NCBI GenBank assembly: GCA_018268595.1
Contig: JAFDWH010000017.1
Span: 1 to 64,000 of the forward strand
DNA: 64,000 bases
Origin: Actinomycetota bacterium
GTDB taxonomy: Bacteria; Actinomycetota; Thermoleophilia; Solirubrobacterales; Solirubrobacteraceae
Direction of reading: 5' to 3'
Shown here: in pieces, positions 25,301 through 30,622 of the stretch
Position numbering within the stretch: position 1 is the stretch's first letter
Layout of the letters: the number at the start of each line of letters is the position of its first letter
Translations under genes and position numbers: made by a program
The notes under the pieces: model-generated
Seen by the model: only the letters and a program-made list of their open reading frames with translations
The model's database searches: none
Told to the model about the DNA's origin: nothing

Positions 25301-26130
25301 GCGCTGCCGAACTGGACGTTGGGCTCTTGGCTTCCAAGCCGGACGACATCGAGCACCTGACGATGCTGCTCTCCTGCTGCAACCGATCTAACCCGGATGA
25401 AACCTTGGTGGGGCTGACTGCTGCGCAGGCGTCGGAGGCACGAGCGGTTGTCCTCGCAGCGGTGCGCCGCGACCGGCTCGACGGCCATGACTTTGTCCAG
25501 GCCTTCAGGCTGCTGGCGAAGGCCGCGCCACGGCTGCCAATCGACTGTGCTCGGGCTCGACTCGAGTACCTGAGCGAGATTGAAGACACGCGAGAAATCA
25601 CATGGGCACTCAACATCGACGGCTTGCCAGACGAGTTCGCCGCAGCAATGCGAACCAGCGCGACTGCTACCGACGTTGCATGGGTCTTGGACGAGATCGA
25701 GGCAACCCCCAAGCACGGGATCGCCAAGGGGGCGCAGCGCGATTTCCTGAAATGGGTCGATGACGGGAGACAGGTCACCGAACGGCTTGCACGATGGCTT
25801 GCGTCCCAAGATGAACGCCTGCGCTACGAGGCGACCGTTGTGCTGGATTTTGCGTTGGGCGCGGGGGCGTTCCGCGCTCGTGCCGCAGCTCTGCTCGCGA
25901 TCGAGCCGCCGCTTGACATCGACCAGATTCTCATTGAGGCCCGAGATCCGAAGTTCTGGAGTGGTTCGCGTGTCCCGCGCTGGGAAAGCCGTCGCAAGGA
26001 GTTCGCGCAATGGATCAAGGACCCGAACGAGCGGGTGGCTGCTGTCGGCCGCGCCGGCGCTGCCTTCTACAGAAGACTGGTCGAACAGGGTGATTCCCTG
26101 ACGGACCGCTGGGAGACCGAGGCGGAGTGA
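22330..26130 (+). CDS. STAND-type P-loop NTPase with candidate nuclease-like N-terminus (putative antiviral)
   Basis: A 1266-aa cytoplasmic protein. The ATG at 22330 follows GGAGG by six bases and is preferred to the weak TTG/ATG codons upstream. Residues 51-130 contain FEDLVVLAL, GGAGDRQRDAV and SLQRTWAQK, resembling the FE - GxGD..RD - (Q)xK pattern of PD-(D/E)xK restriction-type domains. The catalytic lysine is displaced, so activity is uncertain. Residues 215-420 hold a STAND NTPase: Walker A GPGGIGKT (230-237), Walker B LVLVVDNAH (276-283) and GGNPL (370-374). The C-terminal 800 residues are helical, with HEAT-like repeats near 930-995. Antiviral STAND (Avs) proteins share this effector-NTPase-sensor plan. 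The defence role is inferred from that plan and the mobile context. Confidence 0.8.
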   Translation: MARGERQERTSRRTHWPVVDGAIGMPPAATVPGALRATEVALEGMTDDRRFEDLVVLALQGLEPSLRPTGGAGDRQRDAVAGSFRTDDDRLVVTASLQRTWAQKVAADLEGLTRSGDPLPDAVISATNRRTGARKRNELEKEAPGRFGFRLRVFDQRMLALRLLRPELLHVREELLGLSPPTPPVAVEAGVYRTLLASTASHVDRLHGRDRALRSLLAAIDSQRVVTVMGPGGIGKTRLVLAAADELGDRRVLFVDDRSLLAGGTLPAELAGTDRLVLVVDNAHRLTNLRQLVGLLARRSGPVTLVLVARDGFLQRLEDALEGSPFGQLGPDVTITLTPMSNASIAAMVRSAEPSLEYGGAIDVIVSIAGGNPLIALLAHDVAIKGRPLDQMGRDEVLAEHARSLLRTVQMRSEAGDRHEFGELLAVIAALSWLDVEEGTLVEAVAKLVDIPLARLKRMLLDIADSGLLSQQGSRFAITPDLLAGHLLWSSFFAPRRAVALSYRHVWDALAPAASDRLCAALGGLPFAPVPVDDPNAAYVAESLRVLARRDAGSALVRVQSLAPGLPWVAVRVVDDALAHLPEDARARSRALLAASEALKRTPDFSEGWPRQLAVAAALFAEDPDPESVRTVEEHLTTIYERVPVNRGPNDGQTLAGVQQGLADLTLSFWKQRRAEPGTAETVAIAVRQLLTVTFSTSFMSPEDDRRVMLHGYCLPASSWTKQVLMMGARLLAEVLSVLPVREQLKAIRTTDNLRHAAGGFQGPFGVRVDRRMATLASEVVEDIRARLTAAGDDLSIVVRSAIEDVFGSLWPDDSELEEYGELLASRLHGRQESYDPDARERRAVALADRLMLAADGMQVLRKWESWLTETDEAGVRYVLWVIADGLHAAAERDPERMGRWLDELLCRPGPLVSAAAGALALVIDRTSKAHRRATLAVRSPHAEIRALAAAALRLSTIDRCLDLLRILATDDSDTVRNSVVTAVAHGTSLGAAELDVGLLASKPDDIEHLTMLLSCCNRSNPDETLVGLTAAQASEARAVVLAAVRRDRLDGHDFVQAFRLLAKAAPRLPIDCARARLEYLSEIEDTREITWALNIDGLPDEFAAAMRTSATATDVAWVLDEIEATPKHGIAKGAQRDFLKWVDDGRQVTERLARWLASQDERLRYEATVVLDFALGAGAFRARAAALLAIEPPLDIDQILIEARDPKFWSGSRVPRWESRRKEFAQWIKDPNERVAAVGRAGAAFYRRLVEQGDSLTDRWETEAE

Positions 26131-26263
26131 GGCAAGCGGTGCTCGGGTCGGAACGTTCCACGCCCCGGTCCCGCACTGGTCGTTGCGGCAGTCATGGCGT
26201 CCGACCAGGGCGCGAACATGCGTTCGGAGATGACTGCGATCTACTACCTAACAGGAGGAACAG

Positions 26264-26518
26264 GTGAGCATTAGCTTGGAGTACCGCGTCGATGGGCGGA
26301 GGGTCAGCAAGGATCAGTTCTTCAAGGGGATGGAGGAAAAGGTCAAAGGGATGGCGTCTGACCAAGTGCGAGCTGCCGTGGAGAGGACGCGTTGCGCCAA
26401 GCACGGTAGGTACGCGAGAGTCGTTTCGTCGCGCAAGACCGCACAAGGCTTTCAGCTCGATATTCAGGGCTGCTGTGACGACCTGATCGAGCGCGCACAA
26501 CGTGCGGCGCTCAGTTGA
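26264..26518 (+). CDS. 84-aa cysteine-containing protein of unknown function
   Basis: The GTG start at 26264 follows AGGAGG with five-base spacing, so it is well translated. The C-terminal half carries RCAKHGRYARVV and then a short strand leading to QGCCDDLIERAQRAL. The C-x2-H and CC pair could bind zinc. I know of no assigned function. It follows the STAND gene by 133 bases on the same strand and might be an accessory or regulator, or an independent gene. Confidence 0.8.
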   Translation: MSISLEYRVDGRRVSKDQFFKGMEEKVKGMASDQVRAAVERTRCAKHGRYARVVSSRKTAQGFQLDIQGCCDDLIERAQRAALS

Positions 26519-26536
26519 GGCGCGGTGACGCTAGCC

Positions 26537-26929
26537 TCAAATGTCCCTGGGACCAACGACGAAACCGAGCCGAGCCGCGCCTCGGCGGAGACGGCCGTCG
26601 ATCGTGAGTAGCCGGCAGTCGAGTAGCCGCGCGAGCGCGACGTACTCGGCGTCGTAGGTCTTCTTCCAGCCGAACTGTTCGGCGATGCGCCACGCCTCGC
26701 GCGCCAACCCCTTGGGCTCGACGATCTTCACCGGCGCGCCGTCGAGGCGATCGAGCGCGAGATCGATCATGTCCGCGGGGATCTCGCGGCGCCAGGCCAT
26801 CTCGTGCAGCGCTGAGAGGGCCTCCGGGCGCGCGAGCGGCGGGGCGACGAGGTCGTGTCTGCCGAGGAGATCGAAGCCGGGTCCGGACAGGCAGCAGTCG
26901 ACGACGATGTTCGCGTCGACTGCGAGCAC
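26537..26929 (-). CDS. PIN-domain toxin (VapC-like) in the integrative element
   Basis: A 130-aa PIN-domain ribonuclease. The acidic active-site residues are visible: AVDANIVVD at the N-terminus, the glutamate in ARPEALSAL, the acidic pair in KTYDAEYVALA and LLTIDGRL near the C-terminus. VapC toxins cleave tRNA or rRNA when freed from their antitoxin. The GTG start at 26929 lies four bases after the antitoxin stop. The longer frame to 27142 overlaps the antitoxin and is discarded. Confidence 0.88.
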   Translation of the reverse strand: MLAVDANIVVDCCLSGPGFDLLGRHDLVAPPLARPEALSALHEMAWRREIPADMIDLALDRLDGAPVKIVEPKGLAREAWRIAEQFGWKKTYDAEYVALARLLDCRLLTIDGRLRRGAARLGFVVGPRDI

Positions 26930-26933
26930 GCGG

Positions 26934-27179
26934 TTAGCGGTCGGCGCGGGCGCGTCGAACGGCGGCGACGATGTCGGGCATCGGATCGCCGTTGGCCATC
27001 CGATCCCATCCGGGCGGCAGCGGAAGCATGTCGCTGTGCGCGGCCTGGGAGAGGTCGCGCTCCTTGATGACATGGCGCGCGCCGACGCGCTCGGCGCGAA
27101 GCCGGCCGGAATGGATCCAACGACGGATCGTCGCGGGGTCACGGCCGACGCGGCGGGCCGCTTGGGAGACGGTCAGCAT
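26934..27179 (-). CDS. Helix-turn-helix antitoxin (excisionase-like DNA-binding domain)
   Basis: An 81-aa protein starting with a MerR/excisionase-type helix-turn-helix (LTVSQAARRVGRDPATIRRWIHSGRLRAERVG...HVIKERDL). A proline- and charge-rich tail (GWDRMANGDPMPDIVAAVRRARADR) probably wraps the toxin. It is encoded directly before the PIN toxin, a common HTH-PIN toxin-antitoxin order. It could double as the excisionase of the element, since no other recombination directionality factor is seen. Confidence 0.82.
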   Translation of the reverse strand: MLTVSQAARRVGRDPATIRRWIHSGRLRAERVGARHVIKERDLSQAAHSDMLPLPPGWDRMANGDPMPDIVAAVRRARADR

Positions 27180-27250
27180 GGCCTCATTCTAAGCCCTCCG
27201 GCGTGACGGCTTCGCGGACGACAACAAGAATATGGCGGAGCGTGGGCGAG

Positions 27251-28417
27251 TCATGCGAACGCGAGGTCGATGACCTCGGCTTCGTTCTCGGCAGGTTGGT
27301 AGGGGGCGTAGATCTGGGTGGTTTTGGCGTCGGCGTGGCCCATCCACTCCTGCAGGCGGCGGAGGGGTACGCCGTGGGCGGCCGTGCGGGTGCCGAAGGT
27401 GTGGCGCAGCTCGTGGAAGGTGACGCGTCGTACGCCGGCGCGGTCAATCGCCTGTTTGAAGCGCCGGACGAGCTTGGAGCGGTCGAGCGGCTTGCCGCTC
27501 TCGGGATGGCAGAAGACAAGGTCTCTTGGGTGGCCGTAGTGGGTGCGGGCGTGGAGGTGCTCGAGTGCTTCGGCGACGCGGGTGGCCATCGGGATGGAGC
27601 GGCCGGAGCCTTCGGACTTGGGGTCGGCGAACTCGCCGCGGACGTAGGGGGAGACGACGCGGATGCGGCGTGCGTGGAAGTCGACGTCGCGCCAGCGCAG
27701 GCCGAGCAGCTCGCCTTGGCGCAGGCCCGTCATCGCGGCGGTGAGGTAGAGCGTCGGCTCGATCGAGCCCCAGGCGTCGTCGGGATAGGTCGCGGTGACG
27801 AGCTGGTCGACCTCGGGCTGAGTGAGGAAGCGGATGCGGGTCTCGGTCTTCTTGATGGCCGGTCGCTCTGCGAGCTTGACGGGGTTGTGGCGGCACCAGC
27901 CCTTGCGCAGCCCGATCTGGAAGGCCGAGTGCATCGTGTTGAGGTGGTTGCGCACGGTCTTGACCGCGAGCGTGCGGCGCTTGACGTCGACGTAGCGCTC
28001 GATGTCGTCGGCGTCGATGCTCTCGAGCGGCTGACTCTCGAAGAACGGGACGATGTGGTTGCGCAGGTCGGAGGCGACCGTGAGGCGGTGGGACTTCTTG
28101 CGGTTCTTGCGCACGAGCGTGCGGGCGAGCTCGTCGCCGGCCTCCCTCATCGTCACGCGCGCGTCGCCGGCCTGTCGCCGGCGGGGCGGGTCGTTCTGGC
28201 GCATCGAGGCGAACTTGCGCTCGGCCTGCGTGATCGTCAGCCCGTCCTGCTGCCCGGGCGTGCGCACATCGCCGACCTTGCGACGCACCTGGCGCCCGTC
28301 GCGCGCGTACCACGTCCCGATCCACGATCTGCCGACCTGCTTGAGCGACCCGGTTCCGTAGGGTCGGCGCTGACCTCTGCTGCGTCTCGGTCTCGAAGCC
28401 TTGGCCGTCGTGCCCAT
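27251..28417 (-). CDS. Tyrosine recombinase (phage-type integrase)
   Basis: A 388-aa integrase. The N-terminal arm-binding region starts YGTGSLKQVGRSWIGTWYARDGRQ. The SAM-like core-binding domain runs from about residue 90 to 190. The catalytic domain has TGLRQGELLGLRW (first Arg), FHELRHTFGTRTAAHG (His-x2-Arg), LQEWMGHAD and the nucleophile in TTQIYAPYQ. It lies 128 bases from the attR repeat and reads inward. It should have catalysed insertion into tRNA-Pro. Confidence 0.95.
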   Translation of the reverse strand: MGTTAKASRPRRSRGQRRPYGTGSLKQVGRSWIGTWYARDGRQVRRKVGDVRTPGQQDGLTITQAERKFASMRQNDPPRRRQAGDARVTMREAGDELARTLVRKNRKKSHRLTVASDLRNHIVPFFESQPLESIDADDIERYVDVKRRTLAVKTVRNHLNTMHSAFQIGLRKGWCRHNPVKLAERPAIKKTETRIRFLTQPEVDQLVTATYPDDAWGSIEPTLYLTAAMTGLRQGELLGLRWRDVDFHARRIRVVSPYVRGEFADPKSEGSGRSIPMATRVAEALEHLHARTHYGHPRDLVFCHPESGKPLDRSKLVRRFKQAIDRAGVRRVTFHELRHTFGTRTAAHGVPLRRLQEWMGHADAKTTQIYAPYQPAENEAEVIDLAFA

Positions 28418-28545
28418 GGGCGATCATCGTGCCACGGCACCCATGTCATGTCTATGTCACGTTCTGACCTAAGCCAACCTCACGCAACGACACGAGAAAT
28501 GCCGTATTTGCAGGGATAGTAGCGACCGTGATCTTGCCCTGATAT

Positions 28546-28589
28546 GGCTGGGGGCCGGGCGGTCGCAGGTTCAAATCCTGTCTCCCCGA
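28546..28589 (+). repeat. attR core: copy of the tRNA-Pro 3' half
   Basis: This is the exact 44-base duplicate of 22178-22221. It lacks the acceptor 5' strand and the D arm, so it is not a functional tRNA but the displaced original 3' end. Confidence 0.95.
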
Positions 28590-28592
28590 CTC

Positions 28593-28614
28593 CTTTCAAC
28601 CGTGCGGTTGAAGG
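28593..28614 (+). terminator. Hairpin after attR, probably the original tRNA-Pro terminator
   Basis: TTCAACCG (28595-28602) pairs with CGGTTGAA (28605-28612). It sits just after the displaced tRNA 3' end, where the chromosomal tRNA terminator was before the element inserted. There is no long T-run. Confidence 0.55.
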
Positions 28615-28636
28615 GTCGACAGGTTTGACCTGAGGT

Positions 28637-28884
28637 TCAGTCGCGGTCGTCGGATGCTTGGCTTAGGACCGTTCGAGCCCAGGCGACTGCGGTGGCGGCG
28701 GCATCGATCGCGGCATCGCGGTCGAGGGTGTCGTCCAGAGCGTCGTAGCGGGTGGTGACCGCCCATGGGCTGAGCCATTTGGGCTCGGCGATGGTTGCGG
28801 GCGCCTCGATCTTGTGGGAGTCGAGCAGTTCGACGAGGTAGATTTTGCGCCCAAACGAGCGAGTGGACTCGCGCTGCGGCATCG
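28637..28884 (-). pseudogene. HEPN-domain protein, C-terminal fragment only
   Basis: About 65 codons match the end of a HEPN protein: YLVELLDSHKIEAP, then KWLSPWAVTTRYDALDDTLDRDAAI. It is closely similar to the intact HEPN gene of this window at 56219-56614 (EWLSPWAVTTRYDDLEETLDRAAAI). The N-terminal helices are missing. In their place, after a frame change, is the body of a ParE/RelE-type toxin. I interpret it as a deletion scar between two neighbouring toxin modules. Confidence 0.65.
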
Positions 28885-29085
28885 CGGGCGGTAGACGACG
28901 CGGTACTCGCCGCGGCGCAGGCGCAGCCAAGGGGAGCGCCCGACAAGCGCCTTGATGTCGAGGTTCGGCGGCTGCGGTTCGGCTGCCAGCCCTCCTTCGA
29001 GTAGGTCGAGGAGCCGTTTGCGCGGACCGTGGTCGATGCGGCGCGAGTCGCGCATCGGGCGCTCCGAGAGCTCGACGCGATATAT
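28885..29085 (-). pseudogene. ParE/RelE-family toxin, truncated
   Basis: The frame reads YRVELSERPMRDSRRI, continues through RKRLLDLLEGGL, and ends KALVGRSPWLRLRRGEYRVVYRP, the typical RelE/ParE core. The closing strand (usually followed by a His or Arg) is lost at about 28885, where the sequence passes out of frame into a HEPN fragment. No good start codon precedes the first strand. The toxin is presumably dead, while its Phd antitoxin upstream is intact. Confidence 0.65.
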
Positions 29086-29107
29086 CGGGGAAGGCGGCGG
29101 GCCGGAA

Positions 29108-29374
29108 TCAGCTCGCGTCTTCGAGCTGGCGGCGCGCCTCGGTGAGCGAGGTCGTCTCGCCGGCGGCCAGCTCCGCGTCGGCGGCGGCCATGCCCTCGAC
29201 GAACTCCGGCGCGTGCGCGAGCACGAAGTCCTCGAACTGCTCGGAGTCGACCGGCAGCATGTACGCCACGGGCCGTCCGCGGCGCGTGATCAGCGCCGGC
29301 TCTCTGGTCTGCTCGAGCTCGCTGATGATCGAGCTCGCGTGTCGCGCGAGGTCCCGAACGCCGATCGTGCTCAT
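29108..29374 (-). CDS. Phd/YefM-family antitoxin
   Basis: An 88-aa antitoxin. The N-terminal DNA-binding domain reads STIGVRDLARHASSIISELEQTREPALITRRGRPVAYMLP, the canonical Phd/YefM fold. An acidic tail (AAADAELAAGETTSLTEARRQLED) would mask the toxin. It is encoded just before a truncated ParE/RelE toxin, so it may now be an orphan. Confidence 0.88.
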   Translation of the reverse strand: MSTIGVRDLARHASSIISELEQTREPALITRRGRPVAYMLPVDSEQFEDFVLAHAPEFVEGMAAADAELAAGETTSLTEARRQLEDAS

Positions 29375-29645
29375 GGGCGGTGGACTCCAAAGTGCGTAGC
29401 CATGTATGTACATGAGCGTAGCGGCTGCCCGCCCGCCCGCCCGCCCGTCGTCGCGCCACGGGAACCGTCGTGGCGACGCCGATACCCATGCGTATGGAGT
29501 GTGAGACATGGAAGGCGGCGCGGCACGCGAGCACGAGGGCGACATCGAGGTCGGCGGGCCGACGCTCGCCGCCGCGCTGTTCGACCTGGAAGCGCGAGCG
29601 CCTTCGGCCTTGTTACGCCGCCGTTCCACGTGCAGGACCCGACGC

Positions 29646-30605
29646 TCACCGCGTGAAGTTCGGACAGGCCACCGCGAACGTCGTCGTGACGCTCGGCGTC
29701 GGTGGCGCGTAGCCGGCGTACAACTGGGCATGCAGCTCGCCGGAGGGCGGGCAGCGCGGCAGCACGAAGGAGTTGAGGTCCGTGCGCGCTCGCGCTGCGC
29801 AGCGCCCGCCCGTGCGGCGCTTCAGGCACGTTCCCTTCCTGATCGTGAGGCCGTGGATCGTCGCAGTCACCTCCGCGATGCTGACTTGCAGCCCGTTGAT
29901 GGGGCCCTTCGGCAGCAGCAGCTTGTAGCCGTAGAGCCCGTCCGGCGTCGGATCGTTCACGACGTTTCCCTGGAGCGCTGCGTGCACGCCCGCGAGGACC
30001 GGGTAGCGACGCACGAGCGGTGAGCTCTCGTCGGCGGCGCCGAGGATGGTGAAGCCGATGATCGCGCCCGGCACTGTCCCGTGACTGAGGAAGACGGCGA
30101 AATGCGCGGGCAGGAGCTCGGACAGCACCGGCGTGACCCGGCGCGCGTCGATCTCCGCGGTCCCGTCGCCGACCCGTGCGCGTTCGCACACCATTGCGTT
30201 CGCGCGCGCCGCGCGGTCGGCACGCGATCTGCTGTGCTCGAGCGAGCGAATGAACGGGCGCAGGTTCGCGATCTGCCGTGTGAACGAGATTCCCGACGGA
30301 CGCGCGTTGATCGCGTCGCGCAGAGCAGGGCCGTCGCAGGCGTAACGTGGGGTGGCGAACTGTCTGCGCACGGCGGCGCCCCGGGGCAGGCGCACGTAGT
30401 AGTCGGTCAGCGGCGGCGGCACGGCTCCCGTCGTGTCGTACGTCTGCAGCGTGAAGTGGAACCCGATCTTGCTGGTGCTGCCCGCGTGGGTCCAGTAGAA
30501 GCTGAGCTGCTGCGCCGGCTGCGCGACCGCTGCCGCGCAGCTCCCGGCGAGCGCCGTCACGGCGATCGCGACCAGCTGAACCAACCTGCTCCGGCTAATG
30601 CACAT
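29646..30605 (-). CDS. Secreted protein of unknown function
   Basis: A 319-aa exported protein. The start ATG at 30605 is preceded by GGAGG. The signal peptide (SRLVQLVAIAVTALAGSCAAAVAQP) ends near residue 30. The mature part has short beta-rich motifs (LSFYWTHAGSTSKIGFHFTLQTYD; ATIHGLTIRKGTCLKRRTGGRC) and about eight cysteines, and ends TTFAVACPNFTR. No domain is recognised; the family seems lineage-restricted. It is divergent from the LuxR-type regulator, with only 17 bases between the starts. Confidence 0.75.
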   Translation of the reverse strand: MCISRSRLVQLVAIAVTALAGSCAAAVAQPAQQLSFYWTHAGSTSKIGFHFTLQTYDTTGAVPPPLTDYYVRLPRGAAVRRQFATPRYACDGPALRDAINARPSGISFTRQIANLRPFIRSLEHSRSRADRAARANAMVCERARVGDGTAEIDARRVTPVLSELLPAHFAVFLSHGTVPGAIIGFTILGAADESSPLVRRYPVLAGVHAALQGNVVNDPTPDGLYGYKLLLPKGPINGLQVSIAEVTATIHGLTIRKGTCLKRRTGGRCAARARTDLNSFVLPRCPPSGELHAQLYAGYAPPTPSVTTTFAVACPNFTR

Positions 30606-30622
30606 GCGATCCTCCAGTTCTT

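Larger units (their letters stand above)
22178..28589. mobile_element. Integrative element inserted in tRNA-Pro, carrying a STAND NTPase and a toxin-antitoxin pair
   Basis: The 6.4-kb segment is bounded by the 44-bp tRNA-derived direct repeats. Its cargo runs STAND-type NTPase, 84-aa protein, PIN toxin, helix-turn-helix antitoxin and tyrosine recombinase. The NTPase and the small gene are visibly less GC-rich than the chromosome, with codons such as GAA, AAG, TTG and ATT used freely, which supports foreign origin. No replication, relaxase or capsid gene is present. It is a minimal defence-type island rather than a prophage or conjugative element. Confidence 0.9.

Noticed and set aside
28546-28589. 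A second tRNA-Pro gene
   Set aside because: Only the 3' half is present; there is no acceptor 5' strand or D arm. It is the attR repeat.
29427-29446. Tandem GCCC repeats near 29430 as a possible regulatory repeat
   Set aside because: Five short units in a very GC-rich genome are within chance and have no gene context that needs them.
29508-30023. A 171-codon frame between the Phd antitoxin and the secreted gene
   Set aside because: It runs antisense into the clearly real secreted-protein gene and has no recognisable motif.
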